This document shows, piece by piece, positions 53,737 to 62,503 of a stretch of DNA of 64,000 nucleotides. Position 1 is the first letter of the stretch; the number at the start of each line of letters is the position of its first letter. This DNA is from Sphingobium sp. TKS (GTDB lineage: Bacteria; Pseudomonadota; Alphaproteobacteria; Sphingomonadales; Sphingomonadaceae). Location of the stretch: NCBI RefSeq assembly GCF_001563265.1, contig NZ_CP005083.1, forward strand, positions 2,483,001 through 2,547,000. Direction: 5' to 3'. The notes beneath the pieces were generated by a model, which worked only from the letters and a program-made list of their open reading frames with translations, searched no databases and was not told where the DNA came from. The position numbers and the translations under genes are program-made.

Positions 53737-54749
53737 GGCCGCCCCCTCCGCCCGTCGTCGCGCACGATGCGGACGCGCTGCTCGGTGCGCCGGTCGCCCA
53801 GGCGCAACTCGGCGGCGGCGAATAGGCGATCGACCACCATGTAGCGGCCCTGCACCCGGTAATTGACCAGCTCGGCGTCGCCGTGCGCGCCGGTCACGAA
53901 CAGCGGCGGCATCTCGCCCTGCGAGATCCCTGCGGGAAACTCGATGAACACCTGCCGCCCGTCGTCGAACGCACGGGCTGGCGTCCACGGCACGCGGTCT
54001 CCTTCGATCCGGTAGCGGAAATTGAGCACCGTCACGTCCACGCCGGTGGCTGCCGGCGCGGCGGCAACAGCAGCCGCATTGCGACCCTGTAAGGCGATGA
54101 GCTGGTCCTGCGGATAGGACCAGGACACTGACGCCATGTAGGTCGCGGGCGTGGCGCGCAGCTCCAGATGATAGGTGCGACGGTCGGTGTTGATGACAAG
54201 ATTGGTGGCGAGGTCAGGCCGGGTGGGCTTCACCAAGATATGCACGCGCGCGGTCGCGCCGCTGCCGCTCACCGTGTCGCCGATGATCCACCGCACCGTG
54301 TCGCCGGCCGCGACCGGCCCCGGCCCGACGAGCTGCTCGCCTTCCTGCAAGGCGATGTCCGTCACCTGGCCGGGCGCGGCATAGACTTGATAGAGCGCGC
54401 CTTCGGTCCACGGATATTGCTGGATGGCGTTGAGGAAGCCGTCGCGCACCGGCTGGATGCGCGCGGCGTCGTTGGCGTCGCCGACGCGGCGGCGTGGATC
54501 GGCGGGCTCCGCCGGCCGCGGACCTTCCGTCACCGGCTTCAACTGACCGGGCAGCGGCAGCGGCTCGGGGATCGTGACGATCTCGACCGCGCGGGGCGGC
54601 TCGGCCGCGGGCGTCGCCACGATCGCCGGGGGCGGATCGTCGAACGCGATGACGGGCGGCCTGGCCGACGTGGTGGCGCAGCCGGTGTGCGCGGATGCGG
54701 AGACGAACAGCGCGGCCGTGGCCGCGCGGCGGATGGGTATGCCGGTCAT
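53733..54749 (-). CDS. trbG: P-type conjugative transfer protein TrbG (VirB9-like)
   Basis: The 338-residue outer-membrane-associated channel protein has an N-terminal lipoprotein-like leader ending in HTGCATTS, so Cys24 may be acylated. A proline-rich linker and a VirB9 domain follow (YQVYAAPGQVTDIALQEGE, TNLVINTDRRTYHLELRA, VNYRVQGRYMVVDRLFAAAEL). It is ATGA-coupled to trbF. Confidence 0.92.
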   Translation of the reverse strand: MTGIPIRRAATAALFVSASAHTGCATTSARPPVIAFDDPPPAIVATPAAEPPRAVEIVTIPEPLPLPGQLKPVTEGPRPAEPADPRRRVGDANDAARIQPVRDGFLNAIQQYPWTEGALYQVYAAPGQVTDIALQEGEQLVGPGPVAAGDTVRWIIGDTVSGSGATARVHILVKPTRPDLATNLVINTDRRTYHLELRATPATYMASVSWSYPQDQLIALQGRNAAAVAAAPAATGVDVTVLNFRYRIEGDRVPWTPARAFDDGRQVFIEFPAGISQGEMPPLFVTGAHGDAELVNYRVQGRYMVVDRLFAAAELRLGDRRTEQRVRIVRDDGRRGRP

Positions 54750-55429
54750 TGCGACAGCTCCTTCGACCAGTTGAGGGCATTGACGAAGACGCCGAGCGGG
54801 TTCTTGCGCAGGGCGTCGGGCGTTCGCGGCGGCTGCACGACGACGGTGAGGATCGCCGACCAGCGCTCGGTCGCGGCGAGGCTGCCGTCCTGATAGCGCC
54901 GCTCGGTCCAGGCGACGCGGAAGCTGTCGGACGAAGCACGGATCACGCTCGACACATCCACCGCGACCTGCACCTTGCCGACCTGCGCGAACGGGTCGTT
55001 GGCGCGTGCATAATCGTTGAGGAACAGCGCGCCCTTGTCGGTCGTGAAGTCGTAGGCGCGAAGCCAGTTCTGGCGCACGATGACCGGATCGGCCGGAACC
55101 GCGCGAACCTGCTCGATGAAGCGCGCGAGATGGAACGCGACTTGCGGATCGGTCGGGCGGTAGCCGCCCTCGGCGGGCGCGAGCGCCTGCGCCTCGCCGA
55201 GCCGATCGACCTGCACCACCCACGGGACGATGTGGCCGCGAGCCGATTGCCAGATGAGGCCGCCGGTTAGACCGCCCGATAGCGCCAGCGTCCCGAAGAA
55301 AGCGAGCCGCCAGTTCTTCGCCTGCACGCGCGCGGACCCGATGCGGTCGTCCCATGCCTGCGCCGCGCGCTGATAAGGGGTCGCGGGTTCGGGCGTCTGG
55401 CCGTAGCGGATGCTGGGGCGCTTAAACAT
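54746..55429 (-). CDS. trbF: Conjugal transfer protein TrbF (VirB8-like)
   Basis: The 227-residue protein has one membrane helix (LAFFGTLALSGGLTGGLIWQ, about 43-62) and a periplasmic NTF2-like VirB8 domain (WVVQVDRLGEAQAL, FLNDYARANDPF, SFRVAWTERRY). It nucleates assembly of the secretion channel. AGAAGGA lies upstream of the ATG. Confidence 0.93.
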   Translation of the reverse strand: MFKRPSIRYGQTPEPATPYQRAAQAWDDRIGSARVQAKNWRLAFFGTLALSGGLTGGLIWQSARGHIVPWVVQVDRLGEAQALAPAEGGYRPTDPQVAFHLARFIEQVRAVPADPVIVRQNWLRAYDFTTDKGALFLNDYARANDPFAQVGKVQVAVDVSSVIRASSDSFRVAWTERRYQDGSLAATERWSAILTVVVQPPRTPDALRKNPLGVFVNALNWSKELSQ

Positions 55430-55432
55430 GGA

Positions 55433-56743
55433 TCAATCCTTCTGGCTGGTGTCGACGGACGCGCCGCTGCCGCCGCCGTCGCCGGAGCGCAGCGTGTGGG
55501 CGGCGATGGTCCCGCCGTGGGTCATGGTCTGGCGGTTCTTCATCGCGGACGCCCAGGCCGGAGCGCCAGCCGGTGCGTCCGGCGACGGCGTGGAGCTGCC
55601 GCCTGAAATGGTCCCGCCCGTTGCGGTGACGGCGGCGCGGCCGCCGGAGCGGTAGCTGTCCTTAAGCGAGGCGGCTGCCTTGCGCAGCGGCGACATGGCT
55701 GCGCCCACAGCGGCCTGACCGACGCCGCCAGCGCCACCGCCAACGGCTGCCGCGCCGGTCTTGCCGGCCGAGCCGAGCGCATAGGCGCTGTTGGCAGCGC
55801 CAGACGTAAATGCAGCGCCGCGGGCCGCGCCGCCGACTGCACCCGCCGCCGCGCCGACGCCGAGGCGGGCGGCGGCAGCGCCACCGGCGAGCGCGCCGCC
55901 GGCCGCGAGCGCGGTGCCGGCCGCGGCGCCTGCGCCGAGCGCCGGGCCGCCCGAGACGATGCCATTGGCGATCGACGGGCCGAAGATGCCGAGCCCCAGC
56001 AGGCAGAGCGAGGCGAGCGCGACGGCCAGCGCGTCCTCGATGCTTGGCTGCGCGCCGCCGAAGCCGGCGCGGAACTCGTCGAACAAGGTGGAGCCGATGC
56101 CGACGATGACGGCGAGCACCAACACCTTGATGCCCGACGAGATCACGAGCCCCAGCACGCGCTCGGCCATGAAGGCGGTCTTGCCCAACAGGCCGAACGG
56201 GATGAGGACGAAGCCGCAGAGCGTCGCCAGCTTGAACTCGATCAGGGTCACGAAGAGCTGGATCGCCAGAATGAAGAAGGCGAGAATGACCAGCAGCCAG
56301 GCGATCAGCAGCACGGCGATCTGGATGAAATTCTCGAAGAACGCGACCCAGCCCATAAGGTCGGAAATCGACTGGAGGATGGGCTCGCCGGCTTCCAACC
56401 CGACTTGCGCGACCCGGCCCGGCTGGAGCAACTCGGCGGCGGTGAAGCCCGTGCCGGACGCTTTCAGGCCGAGCCCGGCGAAGCTCTCGAAGACGATCCG
56501 CGCCAGGCTGTTCCAGTTGCCGATGATGTAGGCGAAGACGCCGACGAACAGGGTCTTCTTGACGAGGCGCGCGATGATGTCGTCGCCTTCACCCCAGGTC
56601 CAGAACAGCGCGGCCAAGGTCACATCGATGACGATCAGGGTGGTGGCGATGAACGCCACCTCGCCGCCGAGCAGGCCGAACCCGCTGTCGATGTAGCGGG
56701 TGAAGACATCCAGAAAGCGATCGACGACGCCGGTGCCGCCCAT
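55433..56743 (-). CDS. trbL: P-type conjugative transfer protein TrbL (VirB6-like)
   Basis: The 436-residue polytopic inner-membrane protein has about six helices in residues 25-240, then a long Ala/Gly-rich low-complexity tail (250-436). The ATG at 56743 (MGGTGVVDRFLDVF) follows a GGAG site and was preferred over an upstream in-frame start that adds nine residues. Confidence 0.92.
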   Translation of the reverse strand: MGGTGVVDRFLDVFTRYIDSGFGLLGGEVAFIATTLIVIDVTLAALFWTWGEGDDIIARLVKKTLFVGVFAYIIGNWNSLARIVFESFAGLGLKASGTGFTAAELLQPGRVAQVGLEAGEPILQSISDLMGWVAFFENFIQIAVLLIAWLLVILAFFILAIQLFVTLIEFKLATLCGFVLIPFGLLGKTAFMAERVLGLVISSGIKVLVLAVIVGIGSTLFDEFRAGFGGAQPSIEDALAVALASLCLLGLGIFGPSIANGIVSGGPALGAGAAAGTALAAGGALAGGAAAARLGVGAAAGAVGGAARGAAFTSGAANSAYALGSAGKTGAAAVGGGAGGVGQAAVGAAMSPLRKAAASLKDSYRSGGRAAVTATGGTISGGSSTPSPDAPAGAPAWASAMKNRQTMTHGGTIAAHTLRSGDGGGSGASVDTSQKD

Positions 56744-56744
56744 A

Positions 56745-57047
56745 TCAATTCTCCTGCGGGGTAGCGCCATCGGCGATGCGGGCGGCGGGGCGCGCGCCGG
56801 GCGCGAGGAACCGGCGACGGTTCTCCCCCCAGGCGCGCAGGCAATCGGGGTCGCTTGCCCCGGCCGCGCCGATCGACTGGCAGCGGCGCAACTCGATCAG
56901 CAGCGGGTCCGTCGCCGAGGTATCGGAGACGGCCGCTGGCGCCGCGCGCGGTGGTTCGGGCGCACGACTCATCTCGATCGCCGTCATCGTGATGGTGATG
57001 GCGATGAAGACAATGGCGCCGATGCGCGCGAGGAGCTTGCTGTCCAC
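56745..57047 (-). CDS. Putative entry exclusion protein TrbK-alt
   Basis: The 100-residue protein has an N-terminal helix (LARIGAIVFIAITITMTAIE) and a tail with two Cys (LRRCQSIGAAGASDPDCLRAWGENRRRFL). These are the TrbK-alt family features. It is predicted to reduce redundant DNA entry from cells carrying the same element. GTG start; it sits between trbJ and trbL. Confidence 0.85.
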   Translation of the reverse strand: MDSKLLARIGAIVFIAITITMTAIEMSRAPEPPRAAPAAVSDTSATDPLLIELRRCQSIGAAGASDPDCLRAWGENRRRFLAPGARPAARIADGATPQEN

Positions 57048-57052
57048 GGGCG

Positions 57053-57811
57053 TCAGTCGTGGAACATGCGGGCGTTGCCCGGCTGATAGCCGGTGGAGCG
57101 CGTCAGGAAGCGGCGGAGCCGTTCGCGGCTTTCGGCTTCGACGGTCGCGTTGCGCGCCGAGTCCAGCGCCTGCGCACGGCCCTGCGCGGCGAGCAGCGCC
57201 GTCAGGTCGGCGAGCTGCTGCGATTGCAGCGCGAGAAGCTGGTTGCCTGCCTGCGCCGCCTGGAGCGCACCCGTCGCCGACTGGCTGGACGTGACCAGGC
57301 CGTCCATCGTGGTGCGCGCGCCGTCGATGTTGCCGACGACACCGGCCTGAACGCGCAGCGCGTCCTCGAACGCGCCGACGCTATCCTCCCAGCGCGCATT
57401 GGCGTTGGCGACCATCTGCGCATGGGTGCCGGTCAGCGCCGCGCCCTTGTAGCGGCCATTGAACACCTGCTGGACGTTCTGCACGTCGTAGGCGATCCGC
57501 TGCGCCTCGCCGAGAAGCTGCTGGGTGCGCTGCACCTGCTGCTGCAATTGCTGGAGGGAGCTGAACGGCAGCGAAGCCAGGTTGCGCGCCTCGTTGATGA
57601 GGCTGGTCGCCTGCTGCTGGATTTGCTGAATCTGGTTGTTGACCTGCTGGAGCGACCGGGCGGCCGTCAGCACGTTCTGCGCATAGTTGGTCGGGTCATA
57701 GACGATCCCGCCGAACTGAGCGTGCGCCGGCGTGGCGGCGGTGATGCCGATCATGCTCGACGTGGCGATGGCGCCCGCCAGCATGGCGCGGCGCAGGATA
57801 TCGGGTTTCAT
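57053..57811 (-). CDS. trbJ: P-type conjugative transfer protein TrbJ (VirB5-like)
   Basis: The 252-residue secreted protein has a signal peptide ending ATPAHAQ (about residue 31). A coiled-coil region rich in Gln (NNQIQQIQQQATSLINEARN, LQQLQQQVQRTQQLLGEAQR) follows, as in VirB5/TrbJ pilus-tip proteins. The ATG overlaps the trbE stop as ATGA. Much longer in-frame upstream text is antisense or out-of-gene and was discarded. Confidence 0.92.
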   Translation of the reverse strand: MKPDILRRAMLAGAIATSSMIGITAATPAHAQFGGIVYDPTNYAQNVLTAARSLQQVNNQIQQIQQQATSLINEARNLASLPFSSLQQLQQQVQRTQQLLGEAQRIAYDVQNVQQVFNGRYKGAALTGTHAQMVANANARWEDSVGAFEDALRVQAGVVGNIDGARTTMDGLVTSSQSATGALQAAQAGNQLLALQSQQLADLTALLAAQGRAQALDSARNATVEAESRERLRRFLTRSTGYQPGNARMFHD

Positions 57812-60300
57812 GGGGTCATGTCCTTCAAGGCAAGGGGGAGCTGGCCGGCATCTTCCCGGCGACCGGCCAGCGGATCGGGTGGGGGTTCGGGAAGAAGATC
57901 GACCGCCCAGGCGAGGCCGCGATGGCGCAGCCATTCGGCGGCAAAGCGCTCGCGGCCGTGGGTCTCGACCAGCTCGGCGATGCGGAGCTGATCGGTCTTG
58001 GAAGATGCGGCGGCGAAGGCCAGCGCGACCTCGCCGAGGCCTAGCTCGAACAGCCGGTTGCCACGCCGGGACTGGCAGTAATAGTCGCGCTTGGGCGTGG
58101 CCCGGCTGAGGATTTCGATCTGGCGGGCGTTGAGTCCGAAGCGCTCGTAGATGGCGGCAATCTGCGGTTCGGCCGCGCGCTCGTTGGGCAGGAAAATGCG
58201 CGTCGGGCAGCTCTCGATAATGGCCGGCGCGATGTTCGAGCTTTCGATGTCGGCGAGGCTCTGCGTGGCGAACACCACGCTGGCGTTCTTCTTGCGCAGG
58301 GTTTTCAGCCATTCGCGGAGTTGTGCGGCGAAGTCGGGGCTATCGAGGACAAGCCAGCCCTCGTCGATAATGATGAGCGTGGGCGAGCCATCCAGCCGGC
58401 CTTCGATCCGGTGGAATAGGTACGACAGGACGGCGGCGGCGGCCGATCCGGCGCCGACCAAGCCCTCCGTCTCGAACGCTTGGACCGACGCCTCGCCGAG
58501 ACGCTCGGCCTCGGCGTCGAGCAGCCGGCCCCACGGCCCGCCAAGGCAATAGGAGGCAAGCGCCTGCTTGAGCTGCTGGCTCTGCAACAGCACGGCGAGC
58601 CCGGTCAGCGTGCGTTCCGGCACGGGCGCGCTAGCAAGGGAACCGAGCGCCGACCACAGATGCTCCTTGGCCTGCGGATCGACCGCCACGCCTTCGGACG
58701 CGAGGATCGCCGCCAGCCATTCGGCCGCCCAGGCGCGCTCGGTCGGATCGTCGATGCGGGCGAGCGGCTGGAGCTGCACGCCGTCGCCGGCCTCGTCGGC
58801 GAGCATCCCGCCAAGATCCTGCCAGTCGCCGCCCATCCCGATCGCGGTGGCGCGGATGCTGCCGCCGAAGTCGAAGGCGAAGACTTGGGCCCATTCGTAG
58901 CGGCGGAACTGCATTGCCATGAGGGCGAGCAGCACCGACTTGCCGGCGCCGGTCGGGCCGACGATCAGCGTGTGGCCGACATCGCCGACGTGAAGGGAAA
59001 ACCGGAACGGGGTCGATCCTTCGGTCTTGCCGTAGAGCAAGGGGGGAGCACCGAAATGATCGTCCCGTTCCGGCCCCGCCCATACTGCTGACAGGGGGAT
59101 CAGGTGGGCGAGATTGATGGTGGAAATCGGGGGTTGGCGGACATTGGCGTAGGTGTGGCCGGGGAGACTCCCCAACCATGCCTCGATCGCGTTCATTCCC
59201 TCGGGGATGACGGTGAAGTCGCGACCCTGGATGACCTTCTCGACCAGCCGCAGCTTCTCGGTGGCGATGGCGGGATCGCGGTCCCACACCGTCACCGTCG
59301 CGGTGACATAGGCCATGCCGGCATAGTCGGCGCCCAGCTCTTGCAGGGCGGTGTCGGCGTCGGCCGCCTTGTTCGATGCGTCGCTGTCCATCAGGACCGA
59401 CACCTCGTTGGTCATCACCTCTTTCAAGATCGCCATGACGCTCTTGCGCTTGGCGAACCACTGGCGGCGGATGCGGCTCAGCAGCTTGGTCGCGTCGGTC
59501 TTGTCGAGCATGATCGCGCGGGTGGACCAGCGATACTCGAAGGCGAGCCGATTCAGCTCGTCCAGCAAGCCGGGGAACGTGACGTTGGGAAAGCCGACGA
59601 TGGTGAGCGTGCGGAGATGATGATCGCCGAGCTTAGGTTCGAGCCCGCCGGTCAGCGGCTCGTCGGCGAGCAGCGCGTCGAGGTGCATCGGCGTTTCCGG
59701 CACGCGCACGCGCTGGCGGCGGGTCGAAACCGTGCTGTGCAAGTAGGTCAGCGTCTCGGCGTCATCGAGCCAGCGGACCTCGGGCACGAAGCCTTCGACC
59801 AGGTTGAGCACCCGGTCGCTGCGGTCGGTGAAACCCTTGAGCAGCTCCCAAGGATCGACGCCGGATGTGGAGCGGCCCTCGTAGAGCCAGCCTTCGGCGC
59901 GCGCGGCTACCTCGGCCGGCGGCATCCACAGCAGGGTAAGGAAATAGCGGCTCTCGAAGTGCGTGCCTTCCTCACGGAATTGCTCGCGGCGCTCGAACTC
60001 GACCAGCTCCGACACGGGATCTGGAAACGCAGCTTCGGGATAGTCCAGCGCGGGCGAGCGCTGCGCCTCGACGAAGATCGCCCAGCCGGAGCCGAGCCGA
60101 CGCAGCGAGTTGTTCAATCGCGATGTCGTGGCGACCAGTTCGGCGGGCGTGGCGCTGTCGAGATCGGGGCCGCGGAACCGAGCGGTGCGTTGGAACGAGC
60201 CGTCCTTGTTCAGCACCACGCCTTCGCCGACCAGTGCGGCCCAGGGCAGGAAGTCGGGAAGGTTTGCAGCTTTGCTGCGATATTCACGCAAGCTCATCAT
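57808..60300 (-). CDS. trbE: Conjugal transfer ATPase TrbE (VirB4-like)
   Basis: The 830-residue ATPase energises pilus assembly and secretion. It has a CagE/TrbE N-terminal domain and a RecA-like domain with Walker A GPTGAGKSVLLAL (about residue 450), Walker B LIIIDEGWLVL and ATQSLADIESS. The ATG at 60300 (MMSLREYRSK) overlaps the trbD stop. Confidence 0.94.
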   Translation of the reverse strand: MMSLREYRSKAANLPDFLPWAALVGEGVVLNKDGSFQRTARFRGPDLDSATPAELVATTSRLNNSLRRLGSGWAIFVEAQRSPALDYPEAAFPDPVSELVEFERREQFREEGTHFESRYFLTLLWMPPAEVAARAEGWLYEGRSTSGVDPWELLKGFTDRSDRVLNLVEGFVPEVRWLDDAETLTYLHSTVSTRRQRVRVPETPMHLDALLADEPLTGGLEPKLGDHHLRTLTIVGFPNVTFPGLLDELNRLAFEYRWSTRAIMLDKTDATKLLSRIRRQWFAKRKSVMAILKEVMTNEVSVLMDSDASNKAADADTALQELGADYAGMAYVTATVTVWDRDPAIATEKLRLVEKVIQGRDFTVIPEGMNAIEAWLGSLPGHTYANVRQPPISTINLAHLIPLSAVWAGPERDDHFGAPPLLYGKTEGSTPFRFSLHVGDVGHTLIVGPTGAGKSVLLALMAMQFRRYEWAQVFAFDFGGSIRATAIGMGGDWQDLGGMLADEAGDGVQLQPLARIDDPTERAWAAEWLAAILASEGVAVDPQAKEHLWSALGSLASAPVPERTLTGLAVLLQSQQLKQALASYCLGGPWGRLLDAEAERLGEASVQAFETEGLVGAGSAAAAVLSYLFHRIEGRLDGSPTLIIIDEGWLVLDSPDFAAQLREWLKTLRKKNASVVFATQSLADIESSNIAPAIIESCPTRIFLPNERAAEPQIAAIYERFGLNARQIEILSRATPKRDYYCQSRRGNRLFELGLGEVALAFAAASSKTDQLRIAELVETHGRERFAAEWLRHRGLAWAVDLLPEPPPDPLAGRREDAGQLPLALKDMTP

Positions 60301-60578
60301 GGCCGCATCCATGTCGGGTAGCGGAGGTGGCGCCGGGCCACGTCCACGAATTGCGGGTCACGGCGGGCGGCCCAGACGGACAGCCCGTGGCCGATCGCCC
60401 AGATCACAAGGCCGGCGATCCACAGGCGCAGGCCGAGGCCGATCGCGCCCGCCAGCGTCCCGTTGACGATGGCGAGCGAGCGCGGGGCGCCGCCGAGCAA
60501 AATCTGCTCGGTCAGCGCCCGATGGACCGGCGCGAAATAGCCCGCGATCGGTTCGCCATGATCGGCCGCGCTGGTCAT
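60297..60578 (-). CDS. trbD: Conjugal transfer protein TrbD (VirB3-like)
   Basis: The 93-residue inner-membrane protein has GYFAPVHRALTEQILLGGAP and two adjacent hydrophobic segments (about 36-70). It partners TrbE in the VirB3-VirB4 unit. ATGA overlaps join it to both trbC and trbE. Confidence 0.92.
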   Translation of the reverse strand: MTSAADHGEPIAGYFAPVHRALTEQILLGGAPRSLAIVNGTLAGAIGLGLRLWIAGLVIWAIGHGLSVWAARRDPQFVDVARRHLRYPTWMRP

Positions 60579-60910
60579 GCGATCAGCGCTCCGCCGCCGA
60601 AGCTGAAGAAGCTCAGGAAGAAGGAGCTGGCGGCGAACGCGATCGACAGGCCGAACACGATCTGGATCAGCCTGCGCGAGCCGCCCGACGTGTCGCCGAA
60701 CGCCAGCGTCAGGCCGGTCACGATAATGATGATGACGGCGACGATCTTCGCCACCGGACCCTCGATGCTTTCGAGGATGGATTGCAGCGGGGCTTCCCAC
60801 GGCATCGACGAACCGCCCGCGCGGGCCGGGACGGCGAAGGTCAGCGCGATCACGCTGGCGGTGGCGGTGAGCATGGCGCGGCGTGCGCCATGCCGAAGGG
60901 CATGGATCAT
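60575..60910 (-). CDS. trbC: Conjugal pilin TrbC (VirB2-like)
   Basis: The 111-residue prepilin has a long signal peptide ending FAVPARAGG and two membrane helices (IVAVIIIIVTGLTLAFG and FGLSIAFAASSFFLSFFSFG) around a short basic loop. It is the major pilus subunit. It is ATGA-coupled to trbB. Confidence 0.93.
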   Translation of the reverse strand: MIHALRHGARRAMLTATASVIALTFAVPARAGGSSMPWEAPLQSILESIEGPVAKIVAVIIIIVTGLTLAFGDTSGGSRRLIQIVFGLSIAFAASSFFLSFFSFGGGALIA

Positions 60911-61893
60911 GGCAGGTCTCCGGGCTTGGGGGTGGTGAAAGGTGCGAGGCGGTAGTCGCCGGTCGCGGGGTCGAGCCCATCGACGCGGGCCAGTTCGGTC
61001 AGCCGGCGTCCGTGCGCATCGCGGACCAGCACGGCGATCAGGTCGATCGTCTCAGCAATCAGCGCGCGCGGAACCGTCACGACGGCTTCTTGGATGAGCT
61101 GCTCCATGCGGCGCAGCGCGCCGAGCGCTGTCCCCGCGTGGATCGTGCCGACCCCGCCGGGATGGCCGGTGCCCCAGGCTTTGATGAGGTCGAGTGCTTC
61201 GGCGCCGCGCACCTCGCCGATCGGGATGCGGTCGGGCCGAAGGCGCAGCGACGAGCGGACCAGCTCGGACAGCGACACCACGCCGTCCTTGGTGCGCATG
61301 GCGACGAGGTTCGGCGCGGCGCATTGCAGCTCGCGCGTGTCTTCGATCAGGACGATGCGGTCGTTGGTCTTGGCGACCTCGGCCAGCAGCGCGTTGACCA
61401 GCGTGGTCTTGCCCGCGCCGGTGCCGCCCGCGACAAGGATATTGGCGCGGGTCTCGACGCCGTGGCGCAGCGCCTCGGCCTCCTCCGCCGACATGATGCC
61501 GGCACGCGCATAGTCGTCGAGCGTGAACACCGCGACTGCGGGCTTGCGGATCGCGAAGGCCGGCGCGGCGACGACGGGTGGCAATAGACCCTCGAATCGC
61601 TCGCCGCCCTCGGGCAGCTCGGCCGAAACGCGCGGGGACTTAGCGTGAACCTCAACGCCGACGTGATGCGCGACCAAGCGGACGATGCGCTCGCCGTCCG
61701 CCGCGCTGAGCAGCTCGCCGGTGTCGCTGATGCCTTCGCCGAGCCGATCGAGCCACAACCGGCCGTCCGGGTTCAGCATCACTTCGATGACGGCGGGGTC
61801 GTCGAGCCATCCCGCGATCGACGGCCCGAGCGCGGTGCGCAGCATCCGCGCGCCGCGTGATTTCGCCTCGGATCGGATCGGGTGGACGGTCAA
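60907..61893 (-). CDS. trbB: P-type conjugative transfer ATPase TrbB (VirB11-like)
   Basis: The 328-residue hexameric ATPase has Walker [29 protein letters not shown] (Asp box) and [14 protein letters not shown] (His box). The start shown is a TTG at 61893 with CAGGGG upstream. The internal ATG at 61845 (MLRTALG) is also possible. The 172 bases to the CopG-like gene (61894-62065) hold no gene. Confidence 0.93.
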   Translation of the reverse strand: MTVHPIRSEAKSRGARMLRTALGPSIAGWLDDPAVIEVMLNPDGRLWLDRLGEGISDTGELLSAADGERIVRLVAHHVGVEVHAKSPRVSAELPEGGERFEGLLPPVVAAPAFAIRKPAVAVFTLDDYARAGIMSAEEAEALRHGVETRANILVAGGTGAGKTTLVNALLAEVAKTNDRIVLIEDTRELQCAAPNLVAMRTKDGVVSLSELVRSSLRLRPDRIPIGEVRGAEALDLIKAWGTGHPGGVGTIHAGTALGALRRMEQLIQEAVVTVPRALIAETIDLIAVLVRDAHGRRLTELARVDGLDPATGDYRLAPFTTPKPGDLP

Positions 61894-62065
61894 CTACTGG
61901 CCCCTGCAAAGGACCGGGCGAACCGCCGCCCGGCTGTCGGGGCACATCAAGAGACGCAGGAATACTCGGGCCGCAACAGCCACTTGTCGGCGTAGTAGAG
62001 GGGGCGGCAGATACGGTGCCGAGGGCGGAAGCGGCTTTCCGCTACATCATGATCGGCCGTGCAAT

Positions 62066-62494
62066 TCAGTCCGACTCGGACGATATCGAGCGCGGCCAGA
62101 CATCTTCGGGAATCTCGTCCATTAAGGTCTTGCCGCTGGCGAAGCGCCGGCCGAGCGTTTCGATGAAGCCCTCGTAGCGCTTGCGGCCTTTGACCTGCGC
62201 CGCCGCCTGATCTTCGTCGGGCAGCGGCGGCGTCACCGCCAGCCAGAACCGGACGAACAGGGACAGCGCCTCGGTGGAAAGGCCGGTGTTGCGCTCCAGC
62301 CGCTGCACCTGTCGCGACAGCCGATCGAGCCGGCGCGCGAAAGCCGCCTCCATCCGGTCGGCGCCGTCCGGGGACAGGTAAGACGCAACCGCCGCCTCCA
62401 CGATCGCGGATCGCGAGATGCGTCGGCGGATCGCCAGCTCATCGACCTGCTTGGCGAGTGCGGGCGGAAAATAGACGTTGAGCCGGGTTCGCAT
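62066..62494 (-). CDS. CopG-family ribbon-helix-helix protein
   Basis: The 142-residue protein has an N-terminal RHH fold (MRTRLNVYFPPALAKQVDEL, then IRRRISRSAIVEAAVASYL) and a helical C-terminal part. It lies between traG and trbB, the normal position in this element type, and may autoregulate the transfer genes. It overlaps nothing; the stop is about 170 bases before trbB. Confidence 0.87.
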   Translation of the reverse strand: MRTRLNVYFPPALAKQVDELAIRRRISRSAIVEAAVASYLSPDGADRMEAAFARRLDRLSRQVQRLERNTGLSTEALSLFVRFWLAVTPPLPDEDQAAAQVKGRKRYEGFIETLGRRFASGKTLMDEIPEDVWPRSISSESD

Positions 62495-62503
62495 GTCGGC
62501 CTC